The notes: generated from the sequence alone by a model not told the origin. A stretch of 64,000 nt of DNA from Cytophagales bacterium (GCA_013299115.1 JAAFKA010000005.1:1-64000); one strand, 5' to 3'; positions 36,930 through 46,171 are shown, counted from the first letter of the stretch. Program-made: numbers and translations.

Positions 36930-38165
36930 TTACTCGTACCTCAACGACTCTATCGGGTCTAACTTCGAGGCTTTGTAGGCGGGATAAAAGCCTGAAACAA
37001 TACCAACCACCACGCAAACCACCAAACTCAACAACATCCAGTTCCAAGGAATAACAAAATTAGTAACATCTAAAAGCCTTGCTACGCTATTGCCTACAAT
37101 AATTCCCAACAAAATACCAGCAATGCCGCCTACTTGACAGATGACAATAGCCTCTATCAAAAATTGTTGGCGAATTTTGGCAGGTGTAGCCCCCAAAGCC
37201 TTGCGAACTCCAATTTCTCTTGTTCTTTCTGTAACCGAAACCATCATAATATTCATTAGCCCAATGGCTGCACCTATCAAGGTAATAAAACCAATGCCAA
37301 AACCTCCTAAGCGAAGTGTGCCTGCGGTTTGGTCTAAGGTGGCTGCTAAGGATTCACTTCTGGACAACTCAAAGGAGTCGGGTTTTCCTCTTTGGTCTTG
37401 TCTTATTCTCCTCATTAATCCCCTTGCCTCGTCCATGACCAACTCAAAACGGGTAACATCACGTACATAAGCCATGAGGGTGTAAACCAAATCTTTGCCC
37501 AAACCCAAGCTGCGGGCATTGACTAAGGGAACAAAAATTGTTCGGGCTGTGCCTCCTCTGCTGCCCATGCTGCCTTTGTCTTCCAATACGCCCACCACTT
37601 TGTATTGCGACCCCAAAAAATTGATAGTTTTGTCTATTGGATTTTCTTTGTCAAACAATTTTTTTGCTATTTCTTTGCCTATCACACATACATACGCCCC
37701 TGTGCGGAGTTCGGCAGTGGCAAAAGGTCGTCCTTTTTCTATGTCATAGCTTTTGATAGTCAAAAAGTTTTCGTCTATTCCCTCCACCGTTACGTTGGGG
37801 TTGGTTGTTTTCGACAATCTTTTTACTTCGGCAGCCATCGTAGCTGTGGTGCTGATGCTCACCAAATCGGCTGCTGCAAAGTCGTTTTTAAATAAAATTA
37901 CGTCTTCGTATTCCAGCGGCGTTTTGGTTCTTTCTGCCATGCCTCGCCTACTTTTTTTGTTCACTGCTTTGTCTTTAATATCAAAAGTATTTGCCCCCAA
38001 ATCTGCCAAACCAGAGGTAATAGAGCTTTGTATGCTATCAATAGCCGTTAAAATCCCCACCAAAGAGGTAATGCCAATGGCTATAATGGCAACGGTCAGC
38101 GAAGTACGAAGCAAATTATCGTAGATTGCACGCAAACCTTCTTTTATATTTTCCGTAAATTGCAT
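36930..38165 (-). CDS. MacB/FtsX-type ABC transporter permease
   Basis: 411 residues with the MacB layout: one N-terminal membrane helix (LRTSLTVAIIAIGITSLVGIL, about 20-40), a periplasmic domain of about 240 residues, then three C-terminal helices (GFGIGFITLIGAAIGLMNIM; VICQVGGIAGILLGIIVG; MLLSLVVCVVVGIVSGFYPA). The FtsX signature ERTREIGVRKALGATPAKIRQQF is present. Such permeases move lipoproteins, peptides or signals using an ATP-binding partner; no ATPase or membrane-fusion gene is next to it, so it must pair with one encoded elsewhere. It has its own promoter at 38184-38214. Confidence 0.92.
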   Translation of the reverse strand: MQFTENIKEGLRAIYDNLLRTSLTVAIIAIGITSLVGILTAIDSIQSSITSGLADLGANTFDIKDKAVNKKSRRGMAERTKTPLEYEDVILFKNDFAAADLVSISTTATMAAEVKRLSKTTNPNVTVEGIDENFLTIKSYDIEKGRPFATAELRTGAYVCVIGKEIAKKLFDKENPIDKTINFLGSQYKVVGVLEDKGSMGSRGGTARTIFVPLVNARSLGLGKDLVYTLMAYVRDVTRFELVMDEARGLMRRIRQDQRGKPDSFELSRSESLAATLDQTAGTLRLGGFGIGFITLIGAAIGLMNIMMVSVTERTREIGVRKALGATPAKIRQQFLIEAIVICQVGGIAGILLGIIVGNSVARLLDVTNFVIPWNWMLLSLVVCVVVGIVSGFYPAYKASKLDPIESLRYE

Positions 38166-38183
38166 AGTCTAATTTTAACGAAA

Positions 38184-38214
38184 CAAAGGTAAGCAATTAT
38201 TAATTTGGCAGCAA
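38184..38214 (-). promoter_or_regulatory. Bacteroidetes-type promoter of the permease gene
   Basis: On the minus strand TTG (38214-38212) and TACCTTTG (38191-38184) are 20 bp apart, within the tolerance of TTG-N19-TAnnTTTG. The start codon lies about 18 bases after, leaving a very short leader. Confidence 0.6.
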
Positions 38215-38341
38215 TTTTACAGCTAAAATTTGCTTACTAATAATTTTTTTTCGTTTTTGCACTTTTACATTTTAAATCCTCGCAACCTAAGTGAAACATA
38301 ATGGCACAATTTTAGGTATAACTAAGCAAACCTTATTGATT

Positions 38342-41300
38342 ATGAAAATGCGTTTTCCAATAGCTTCATTTTCCTTGTTCGTGTTTGTTTTTGTTTTGTT
38401 TTTCTCAACTACCAAAGCACAACAAGTCATTTCGATTGATATAAAAATCAACAACGGTGGCAAAATCACCAATGACCCCGAAGGCAAAGTTACCTTAACT
38501 GCTTTTGCGATGGGGGCAGTACAGATGCAAATTAGCAATGAAAGCAACTTTGCCAATGCAAGGTGGGTAAGCTACGAAACTCGTCTGCCTTGGAAACTAA
38601 GCACAGGCGACGGGCTAAAAACCGTCTATGCGAAGTTTAAAGACAGAAATGGCGAAATTTCTACGGCAGAGGCTCAAATAGAGTTAGACCGTGAGCCGCC
38701 AACCAATACCAGCATTAGTATTAATTCGGGTATGACTTATACCAACGATAAAAACCGTATGGTGTCTTTGGAGTTTACAGCTGACGACGCAACGCAAATG
38801 CAACTAAGCCACCGCGACGACTTTGCTGGAGCAAATTGGATGCCTGTGATTAAACAACGTAAATATCAACTCTTAGGCGAAGATGGAGTAAAAACTCTCT
38901 TTGTGCGTTTTAGAGATGAAGCAAACAATATTTCGCAACCTGTGTCTGCTTCCATAGTCTTAGACCGAAAAGCCCCAACCAATACCAAAGTTGTAATTAA
39001 CAATGGTGATAAATTCTCAAAATCCAACGAAGTTACATTAAGTTTGTATGCAGAAGGGGCTACTTCTCTCTTTATCAGAGGAGATTCTGATTGGTTGCCC
39101 TACCAAACCTCGATGAAATACAGCCTATTGCCCCCTGGCGATGGCGAAAGAACAGTACAGGTCATGTTTAAAGACTCGGTTGGCAATCAATCGAAAGTAG
39201 TTGTAGATGCCATCGTGGTAGATAGTGAAGCCCCACAAGCCCCAAAAATTTCTATCAATAGTGGAAATAAAAACACCAAAGATGAGGCTGTTCGGTTGCG
39301 TTTGTCTGCTGTAGGTGCAAATTTTATGATGATAAGCAACACCGAAGACTTTAATGGTGCGGTTTGGGTAGGCTACAACATAGAGATGCCCGCATGGAAT
39401 TTACTACCCAACGAAGGCGAAAAAACTGTTTTTGTCAAATTTAAAGACCTAATTGGAAACGAATCGGAAGTAACCCATGCCAAAATCAAATTAGATAAAA
39501 CGCCACCTTCCAGCCCAAAAGTTAAGATTTTGGGAGATAAAAATACAGTAAAAAACAAAGTAGATTTGGAAATTTCTGCCGAAGGTGCAAAATATATGAT
39601 GTTGAGCAACGAAAGTAATTTTTACTCTGCTCGTTGGGAAATTTACAAAACCGAATACAAAGAATGGGAGTTGGGCGGCGTAGAAGATGGCAAAAAAGGT
39701 GTGTTTGCTAAGTTTAGAGATGAGGCGGGCAATGTATCTGCCGTTGGCAGTGATTTTATCCGTTTAGATAAAACACCACCACAAGACGGCAAACTCATGA
39801 TAGACATGAACAAAGAATATTGTACCGACAAAGAGGGTAAAGTTACGCTTAATATTTTTGCAAGAGGTGCTTCCAAGATGAGGGTAAGTAACAATAGTGA
39901 TTTTGCGGGTAAAGACTCAGCTTATAGTATTCCTTATAACACTTCGCATAATTGGCAATTAGAAGGCGAAGATGGACTGAAAAGTGTAGCCATTCAGTTT
40001 ATAGACGAGGCTGGTAGCCCTTCTGAAAAAGTAGTGGACAATATCATTTTAGACCGAAATCCTCCCTTCGACACCGAAGTAGTGATGAACAAAGGCGACA
40101 GCGTTACTAACGACCCCGATGGAATTGTTTTGTTAAAAGTAAGAGCAAAAGAAGCTGTTTTGATGCGTATAGCCAATACGGAGGATTTTCAGGGTGAGCA
40201 GTGGCAAAAATATGATGAAAAAAATAGAGGTTGGAAATTATCGAGTGGAGTAGATGGCAAACGCAAAGTCTATGTGAAATTTAAAGACATAGCGGGCAAT
40301 GAATCAAAAACCTTGTCAAACGAAATTTTCTTAGACCGTACACCACCCAAACAAGGTTTTGTGAAAATTATGTCTGAAAATCAGGCACAAGCCAAGACCC
40401 AAAACGTGAAACTCGACCTCAAAGCCGAAGGTGCAATAGAGATGATGGTTTCTAATGATTTTGCTTTTCGCGGGGCAAAATGGGAAGTGTATCAAGCCGA
40501 AAAAGAATGGGCTTTGACTACACAAGACGGTGTGAAAATGGTTTTTGTGAAGTTTAAAGACAAAGTAGGCAATATTTCTGCCGTAGCTTACGACAAAATA
40601 GGTTTGGATACGCAAGCACCAAAAAATGGCAAAGTGCAAATCAATGGCGGTGCTAAATTCTGTACACAGGTGGGCAAGTTAGTAACACTCAAACTTTCTG
40701 CCAACGAAGCTACACAAATGATGATAGCCAACGACCAGCAATTTACTGAGGCTAAATGGCAAAAATTCGAACCCTACTTGTATAACTGGCGTTTGGAGGG
40801 CGAAGATGGCGAAAAAGCTGTATTTGTGAAGTTTAAAGACAATGCGGGCAACGAAACAGAACCTGTAACAGCCTCTGTAATGTTAGACAGACAAGAACCT
40901 GTTGGTGAGGAAGTCTTAATCAACAATGGAGATGTGTGTACCAACAACCCAAACAACAGAGTAAAATTAACTTTGCGTGCAGATGGGGCAACAGAAATGG
41001 CGTTTAGTTCTAACACTTACTTCAACAACGCCAAATGGGAGCCTTACAAAGATGCAAAAGACTATATTTTGATTGGCGGTAGAGATGGACAAAAAACAGT
41101 CTATGTCAAGTTCAGAGATGAGGCGGGCAATGAATCGGGAACAGCCAAAGCCTCTATCATGCACGACACCGAAGCTCCTTATTCGGGCATTTTGAAAATA
41201 AACAACGGCAAAACCTTAACCAATGAAACCAGCGTAAGATTAGGTTTCAACGCCAAAGGTGCGGAGTTTATGGCAGTTGCCAATAGTGAAAACTTCGATG

Positions 41301-41443
41301 GCGTGGTTTGGGAGCCTTACAGCCCTAATAAACCTTGGTCATTGACCGAAGGACCTGGTTTGAAAACCGTTTTTGTGAAGTTTAAAGATAGTTGTGGCAA
41401 TATTTCTGCCCCGATTAGGCAAACTATCACTTTGGCTTATTAA
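38342..41443 (+). CDS. Secreted protein of 11 tandem Ig-like repeats
   Basis: 1033 residues from the ATG at 38342; a GTG at 38291 would put 17 residues before the signal peptide. After the signal peptide (FFSTTKAQQ) the protein is almost only 11 repeats of about 92 residues. Each has the pattern xVxLxxxAxGAxxMxISNxxxF and xxWxxY, then DGxKxVFVKFKDxxGNxS and a closing LDRxPP linker, like fibronectin- or Ig-like surface repeats. There is no clear T9SS C-terminal signal: it ends within the last repeat (ISAPIRQTITLAY). Probably periplasmic or exported, perhaps structural or adhesive. The repeats differ enough at DNA level to be old. Confidence 0.82.
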   Translation: MKMRFPIASFSLFVFVFVLFFSTTKAQQVISIDIKINNGGKITNDPEGKVTLTAFAMGAVQMQISNESNFANARWVSYETRLPWKLSTGDGLKTVYAKFKDRNGEISTAEAQIELDREPPTNTSISINSGMTYTNDKNRMVSLEFTADDATQMQLSHRDDFAGANWMPVIKQRKYQLLGEDGVKTLFVRFRDEANNISQPVSASIVLDRKAPTNTKVVINNGDKFSKSNEVTLSLYAEGATSLFIRGDSDWLPYQTSMKYSLLPPGDGERTVQVMFKDSVGNQSKVVVDAIVVDSEAPQAPKISINSGNKNTKDEAVRLRLSAVGANFMMISNTEDFNGAVWVGYNIEMPAWNLLPNEGEKTVFVKFKDLIGNESEVTHAKIKLDKTPPSSPKVKILGDKNTVKNKVDLEISAEGAKYMMLSNESNFYSARWEIYKTEYKEWELGGVEDGKKGVFAKFRDEAGNVSAVGSDFIRLDKTPPQDGKLMIDMNKEYCTDKEGKVTLNIFARGASKMRVSNNSDFAGKDSAYSIPYNTSHNWQLEGEDGLKSVAIQFIDEAGSPSEKVVDNIILDRNPPFDTEVVMNKGDSVTNDPDGIVLLKVRAKEAVLMRIANTEDFQGEQWQKYDEKNRGWKLSSGVDGKRKVYVKFKDIAGNESKTLSNEIFLDRTPPKQGFVKIMSENQAQAKTQNVKLDLKAEGAIEMMVSNDFAFRGAKWEVYQAEKEWALTTQDGVKMVFVKFKDKVGNISAVAYDKIGLDTQAPKNGKVQINGGAKFCTQVGKLVTLKLSANEATQMMIANDQQFTEAKWQKFEPYLYNWRLEGEDGEKAVFVKFKDNAGNETEPVTASVMLDRQEPVGEEVLINNGDVCTNNPNNRVKLTLRADGATEMAFSSNTYFNNAKWEPYKDAKDYILIGGRDGQKTVYVKFRDEAGNESGTAKASIMHDTEAPYSGILKINNGKTLTNETSVRLGFNAKGAEFMAVANSENFDGVVWEPYSPNKPWSLTEGPGLKTVFVKFKDSCGNISAPIRQTITLAY

Positions 41444-41449
41444 AAAACT

Positions 41450-41482
41450 ACCCTTCGGGTGGCTCAAAGCCACCCGAAGGGT
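41450..41482. terminator. Hairpin terminator-like element, GGGTGGCT family
   Basis: 15-base perfect arms ACCCTTCGGGTGGCT with loop CAA, six bases after the stop codon at 41443, between convergent genes. It shares the 3-nt-loop structure and GGGTGGCT core with the in-gene element at 11248-11280. Confidence 0.8.
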
Positions 41483-41564
41483 AAAGAAAGTTGTCGTATA
41501 ATTTTGATAATCAGATAGATAGTGTTTAAGATATTCAGGCAAAAGCCAACTTTACTTAAAATCC

Positions 41565-42587
41565 CTACAAAAAATCTGCTTTGATTTTTTCCATAATTTT
41601 ATCCATAAAAGGATTTCCCAACTTGTAACTATCTTGCAGCCTTGTCTTGATGTCTTGTTTTTGTAACTTTCCTAATTCATTGATAACCTTTTCGGCAAAA
41701 GGAAACATAAATTTTTCAACAGTTTTGTGTCCATTGAGATAAAAAAATGTTTCATTTTTGGATATTAGTCCCATTAATTTTGTTTCTACTTCATTAATTT
41801 CTTGTGCAAATATTTCGGCTGTGTACCAATCATTTTTTTCTAAAAACTTTGCTTTTATCAATTCCACCCATTTCTCAATCTTGTCTTTCAAAGTTGTTTT
41901 AATTTGAACTTCTATGTTTAAAATATCAATTTCCTCAATAGGCAATAAAAGGCAAGTTAAGGAGTTTTTAATTTTGTCATCTTCGCCAAAATTCCAGCCA
42001 AGTTCTTTCCATGTCGAATATCTATGTCTTTCATTTACATCAGAATATAGCTCTGGATTACTTTGACTATGCACCCAATAAACTAAAAACGGAAATACAG
42101 TTTCAGAATAAATATTGACGATTTTTTCAAAATCAAAATCTTTAAAAGTCAGTTCATTGCAAATTGCTTGCAAATTTTTTGGATAGGCAGCATGTGCCTC
42201 TCTGTCGTATGTATAAGTATGATAAATATATGATTTTGTCAAATAAGCTGCATCTTTATGCCCATAGAGCAGCCAATTATCAGTATCTCTACAAATTATT
42301 AGTTTTTCATTCACTTCATCTTTAAACTTCATTGCATAATCTTTGCCTTCTGGTTTTGTAATTGTTGTGTTTAGTTCAAAGTTTGCAGTAGCCACACAAC
42401 AAGGTTTTAAAGTTGGAACAGCAGTCGTAATAATATGTTTCCAAAAAATAAAATCCTCGTAATCATTTTCCAAAATTAGCCCAACATTATATTTGTTTGA
42501 ATTTATTGTCAGTCTTCCCAAAAGGCTCTGCACATCATTTTTCCAAGCTATTGACTTTTTTTCGTCTTTTGTTTGCTTTTTGTTCAT
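41565..42587 (-). CDS. DUF4435 (TOPRIM-like) protein, PARIS AriB-like
   Basis: 340 residues without a signal peptide. The N-terminal part has TOPRIM-like features: LILENDYEDFIFW (about 35-47) at the position of the usual Glu motif, and IICRDTDNWLL (about 93-103) as the DxD motif. The rest is helical, with an aromatic-rich centre. DUF4435 proteins are the effector (AriB) of PARIS anti-phage systems, where the partner ATPase (AriA) releases them on sensing a phage protein and they then cut tRNA. Here the gene starts six bases after the ATPase gene ends, so the two are co-transcribed. Function as an effector is inferred from family and pairing. Confidence 0.75.
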   Translation of the reverse strand: MNKKQTKDEKKSIAWKNDVQSLLGRLTINSNKYNVGLILENDYEDFIFWKHIITTAVPTLKPCCVATANFELNTTITKPEGKDYAMKFKDEVNEKLIICRDTDNWLLYGHKDAAYLTKSYIYHTYTYDREAHAAYPKNLQAICNELTFKDFDFEKIVNIYSETVFPFLVYWVHSQSNPELYSDVNERHRYSTWKELGWNFGEDDKIKNSLTCLLLPIEEIDILNIEVQIKTTLKDKIEKWVELIKAKFLEKNDWYTAEIFAQEINEVETKLMGLISKNETFFYLNGHKTVEKFMFPFAEKVINELGKLQKQDIKTRLQDSYKLGNPFMDKIMEKIKADFL

Positions 42588-42593
42588 AAATCC

Positions 42594-43943
42594 TTATCGT
42601 TTAAATTTTAGTTTATTTTCATACAAAGGATTGGTAGCCACACTAAAATATTTGCGAAGTTCCTCTACTTCCTCTACTTCTTTTGTAGTACGTGCCTTAC
42701 CTAGTAAAGTAGAGAAAGTGATAATATCAGGTCGTATGTCTTCAGTGGGCAATTCATTTTTTACTATTTGCATACCTTCTATAATATTATCAACCTTTTT
42801 AATGATTGCATTGTAGGTTACAATAGTCGGCTTAATTTCATTTGATTTCATTGTAGTTAGAAGTTGCCTTGCACCCTCCAACGTACTAACTTTAATGATT
42901 AAAGTTGTATAGGTGTAAGTATCAGCCTCTAAGTTCTTCTTTTTTATTATTTCTAATATTTTATTTGCACCATGCAAAGACATATTGACAATACTTTCAT
43001 TAAGTAGCCGATTAAATTCATATTTAGTGGTAACATTTTGAAACAACGTCAAAAGTGCTTCATTGGTATCATTATTTAATTCTATATTGACTTCATCTAC
43101 ACTAATATCGTACATACCTTGTTTGCGGTTTTGCCAGCCTTGCATATATAAATTAGGCGAATGTGTAACCGCAATAATTTGGCAATTTGGATTGAGTTCT
43201 CGCATCATTTTCACAATCGTTGCCTGCCATTCTACGTGCAGAGAAATTTCGGGTTCGTCAAGCAATAAAACAGAAGGTTTGTTGTGTTGCAAGAGGCAAG
43301 TAAGCAAAAGAAAAAAAGCCTGTTTTTCGCCTGATGATAAGTTTTTGGGCAATATTGGTTCTGTTTTTCCTTCTTTGATAAAAACAAATTCGTCAGGAGA
43401 AAAAGATTTTCCTGTTTCTGAAAAAAGTTGGTCTATAAATTTTTTAAATAAATTAAATTTTCCAAAAATTCTTTCTCTCAGTTCCCTTATTGTGGTAGTT
43501 GTATGTTGATGTTCAAGATTTGAAGATAAAATAGTAGCAAGAACTTCGTTTGCTTCACTTGCTTGCGAATTTTTAAACTTAAAATAATCTCTTGGTAACT
43601 CTTTATCCAATTTATCTGTCAATCCTTTTTCACCAAAAAACGAATCTATCTTTTTTATATTAGCACCTTGCAAAGACTTAAAACCAATTAATTTTCGACC
43701 TTCGGAGTCAAAAAATATGTATCTGCCATCGTCTAATTGTACCAGTAATTCATTAATAAAATTGAATTTATCGAAATCAATATCTTCTTCATTTTCTTTA
43801 AATAATTCCTCTACAATGTTGAGTAAGGTAGTTTTGCCATAACCATTATCGCCAACCAAAAAATTAACATCTTGAAAGAGTTGCCATTCTATATCAGAGT
43901 CTGATATAGAAAAATGTTTGATTTTTATATTTTGAATAAACAT
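42594..43943 (-). CDS. AAA/ABC-type ATPase with C-terminal PPR-like repeats, PARIS AriA-like
   Basis: 449 residues from the ATG at 43943; in-frame ATG at 43958 and TTG at 43970 are alternatives. Walker A VGDNGYGKTTLL (about 27-38), signature LSSGEKQ (about 198), Walker B SVLLLDEPEISLH (about 218-230) and the switch VTHSPN (about 259) define an SMC/OLD-like ATPase. From about residue 305 the protein changes to helical pairs of 32-33 residues resembling pentatricopeptide repeats: TYTYTTLIIKV...NEIKP, then TIVTYNAIIKKV...EDIRP, then DIITFSTLLGKA. PPR units bind RNA base by base in organelles and are rare in bacteria. With the DUF4435 gene downstream the pair looks like a PARIS-type defence module with an RNA-sensing tail; this last part is inference. 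Confidence 0.8.
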   Translation of the reverse strand: MFIQNIKIKHFSISDSDIEWQLFQDVNFLVGDNGYGKTTLLNIVEELFKENEEDIDFDKFNFINELLVQLDDGRYIFFDSEGRKLIGFKSLQGANIKKIDSFFGEKGLTDKLDKELPRDYFKFKNSQASEANEVLATILSSNLEHQHTTTTIRELRERIFGKFNLFKKFIDQLFSETGKSFSPDEFVFIKEGKTEPILPKNLSSGEKQAFFLLLTCLLQHNKPSVLLLDEPEISLHVEWQATIVKMMRELNPNCQIIAVTHSPNLYMQGWQNRKQGMYDISVDEVNIELNNDTNEALLTLFQNVTTKYEFNRLLNESIVNMSLHGANKILEIIKKKNLEADTYTYTTLIIKVSTLEGARQLLTTMKSNEIKPTIVTYNAIIKKVDNIIEGMQIVKNELPTEDIRPDIITFSTLLGKARTTKEVEEVEELRKYFSVATNPLYENKLKFKR

Positions 43944-43970
43944 AAATATAGGTGTCATTTTAAAAGGCAA

Positions 43971-44123
43971 AGCTAATAAAAAAACTAAAACTACTATACT
44001 GTATTACATTTTATTTGATAAAACCACAAAATATATAGTAATCAGCAGGGACTTGACGGGGCTGCCTAAGCCACTGCCGAGGTTGCACTAAATATTTTTT
44101 AATTAAGAATTAAGCATTAACAA
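43971..44123. other. Spacer with a degenerate CGGCAGTGGC repeat
   Basis: Bases 44044-44088 resemble the GGCAGTGGC...CTGCC family (GCAGGG, GCCACTGCCGAGGTTG) without a clean hairpin. No gene or promoter is seen. Confidence 0.4.
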
Positions 44124-44897
44124 CTAAGAATTAACTGTTGTTCTTTGCCTTACCGCCTCAAACAAAATAACTCCTGTGGCTACCGATACATTCAGCGAAG
44201 AAATATTGCCCATCATAGGAATTTTTACAATCGTATCGGCTATTTTCAGGTATTCTTTTTGTATGCCATCTTCCTCCGACCCCATCACAACGACAGTTGG
44301 TAGGTTAAAATCCACTTCATAAATAGGTTGTACAGCTTTTTCAGTACAAGCTACCACTTGTAACCCACTGTTTTTGAGGTATTTAAGGGCATTGAATAAA
44401 TTTGCTTCCCTGCAAATAGGCACTCTGCTCAAAGCCCCTGCCGAAGTTTTGTGAGCATCGCCACCTAATCTTGCCCCGCCTTTGTCGGGTATGACTATGC
44501 CTTGCACCCCTGCACATTCGGCACTGCGGACTATAGCCCCAAAGTTACGAACATCAGTAATTCGGTCTAAGAGTACAATCAAACTGTTTTTGCCTTCCTG
44601 AAAAGTCTGCGTAACAATATGGTCAAGCGAAGCATAACTAACAGAGGTAATAAAAGCTATAACGCCTTGGTGAGCCTTGCGTGTAATTCGGTTGAGTTTC
44701 TCTGGCGGTACGTAGGCAAACGGAATATGACGGTCTGCACACAACTTTAAAAGTTCGGAGAGGGCGGGGTTGCGAAGACCTTTTTGTACCAAAACCCTTT
44801 CTATTTCTTTGTCGGCTAAGATTGCCTCCTGTATAGGGTGAATACCAAAAACAACATCTTTTTCAGATGGCGAGGAAGATTGCGAATGAGATTGCAT
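44124..44897 (-). CDS. rlmB: 23S rRNA (guanosine-2251-2'-O)-methyltransferase, TrmH/SPOUT family
   Basis: 257 residues. The N-terminal substrate-binding part reads VFGIHPIQEAILADKEIERVL and the C-terminal SPOUT domain carries the three family motifs: DRITDVRNFGAIVRSAEC (about 125-145), VMGSEEDGI, and IPMMGNISSLNVSVATGVILFE. The enzyme methylates the 2'-OH of a guanosine in the peptidyl-transferase region of 23S rRNA. Members differ in target, so assignment to RlmB rather than another SpoU-type enzyme rests on the N-terminal domain and length. It stands alone, followed by the hairpin-flanked PPR-ATPase gene. Confidence 0.9.
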   Translation of the reverse strand: MQSHSQSSSPSEKDVVFGIHPIQEAILADKEIERVLVQKGLRNPALSELLKLCADRHIPFAYVPPEKLNRITRKAHQGVIAFITSVSYASLDHIVTQTFQEGKNSLIVLLDRITDVRNFGAIVRSAECAGVQGIVIPDKGGARLGGDAHKTSAGALSRVPICREANLFNALKYLKNSGLQVVACTEKAVQPIYEVDFNLPTVVVMGSEEDGIQKEYLKIADTIVKIPMMGNISSLNVSVATGVILFEAVRQRTTVNS

Positions 44898-44945
44898 CGT
44901 GATTTTTTTAATTAAAGCCGCAAGTTAGGCAATTTTGCAAAAAAA

Positions 44946-44982
44946 CTAAACTTTCTAAGTTTTAAAAACTTAGAAAGTTTAG
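44946..44982. repeat. 37-nt perfect hairpin
   Basis: 18-base arms CTAAACTTTCTAAGTTTT and complement with a single-base loop, between the DUF4097-like gene (upstream) and rlmB (downstream), both minus strand. Likely a terminator of the former; it belongs to the AAGTTTT-AAAACTT hairpin set seen at 50249 and 58399. Confidence 0.75.
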
Positions 44983-45006
44983 TTTTGGCGTGGTATGAAT
45001 GGAATA

Positions 45007-45022
45007 CACACTTTAGCGTGTG
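45007..45022. repeat. Short CACACTTTAGCGTGTG palindrome
   Basis: A single palindromic unit related to 10302-10354, 12 bases past the end of the DUF4097-like gene region. Confidence 0.5.
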
Positions 45023-45034
45023 ATTTAAAACTAC

Positions 45035-46171
45035 TTAATTTACCCAAAACTTTACGCCACCATATCGCAAGCTGATTTTAACTTTGCCGTTTTTGCCCCC
45101 GTTTACACTGCCTTCGTAGTATTCGGAGTTGTTGTCTTCTATTTGTTTCGTAACATTGGTGTTAGTCAAGCTGCTTTTGAAACCTCCGTATTTGGTTTCT
45201 ATTGAATAATCGAAAGCTGCTTTGGATTCAAAGCCCAACTTTACTGCATTATAACTGCCTTCTATGTCTATGCTCTCAAAACCCGCAGCTACCTTTTCTA
45301 TCTCGAATTTGCCTGCATAACGAACTTCTACGTTCATTTTTTTGCCCAATTCGCCTATTTCGCAGTTGGAATAGGCAATAACGCCATGCAAAAAGTCTAT
45401 TTTGTTTACTTCCAAACCGCCATATTTAGTTTCGGTTTGTATCTTTTTGGCTTTGTTTATCTTGCAAGTGCTGTATTTATTTTCCAAACCAATTTCCCCT
45501 ACTTCCTCCACATTGGCAGAACCGTATTTGCAAATCAAATTGCCTTGCTCCAACAACTCAATGCTGCCCTTGCTGTATGCCAATTCTACATTTTTGCCCG
45601 AACCTCGCAAACTATTAGCCTTTAAGTTGCCATATTTCACTGTAAGGTTTAGCACACCCGAAAAGTTATCTAAAAACACATTGCCATATTTGTTTTCCAA
45701 TTCCAAATTATTTTCGGCAGGCATATTGATTGTGTAGTTGATTTCAAAACCTTTGTCGTCAGAATCTCCCCAAGACCAATCCCAATTAGGCCACCAAGAT
45801 TCTTTTTTATTTGCATCAATAATGGTTTCATAGCTGATAATATTACCAGCTTTGCTATACTGAATGGTAATATTGTCTAAAATTTCCTTTGCTTTTTCTT
45901 TGTTTCTGCCGTAGGCTTTGATTTGCACCTCCATCGTAATTTCATTTTTGGCAGAGGTGTTTACATGAACTTTGCCGTATCTATTCAACACACGCAATTT
46001 GGTGTCTTTGTCCACACTATACTTTTCAGAAATAGTTTTGCTAACTTCCTCTTTCTTTTTTGGGTTGTCAAATACTGAGTAAGCAAACAACCATACAGGT
46101 TGAAACAGCAAGCAACCTATCAACAACCAACAAACTACCAACGGATTGGTGCGAATCTTATGATTTTTCAT
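45035..46171 (-). CDS. DUF4097-like adhesin-fold protein
   Basis: 378 residues. A long hydrophobic N-terminal stretch (VVCWLLIGCLLFQPVWLFAY) is a signal peptide or anchor. The remainder has a repeating beta pattern with ENKYGN, VKYGNLK, CKYGSANV, ENKYSTCK and ETKYGG, typical of DUF4097/head-GIN beta-helix proteins that are often found next to anti-sigma systems. No sigma or anti-sigma gene is adjacent. It is divergent from the T9SS protein gene at 46451. Function unknown; probably periplasmic or surface exposed. Confidence 0.75.
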   Translation of the reverse strand: MKNHKIRTNPLVVCWLLIGCLLFQPVWLFAYSVFDNPKKKEEVSKTISEKYSVDKDTKLRVLNRYGKVHVNTSAKNEITMEVQIKAYGRNKEKAKEILDNITIQYSKAGNIISYETIIDANKKESWWPNWDWSWGDSDDKGFEINYTINMPAENNLELENKYGNVFLDNFSGVLNLTVKYGNLKANSLRGSGKNVELAYSKGSIELLEQGNLICKYGSANVEEVGEIGLENKYSTCKINKAKKIQTETKYGGLEVNKIDFLHGVIAYSNCEIGELGKKMNVEVRYAGKFEIEKVAAGFESIDIEGSYNAVKLGFESKAAFDYSIETKYGGFKSSLTNTNVTKQIEDNNSEYYEGSVNGGKNGKVKISLRYGGVKFWVN

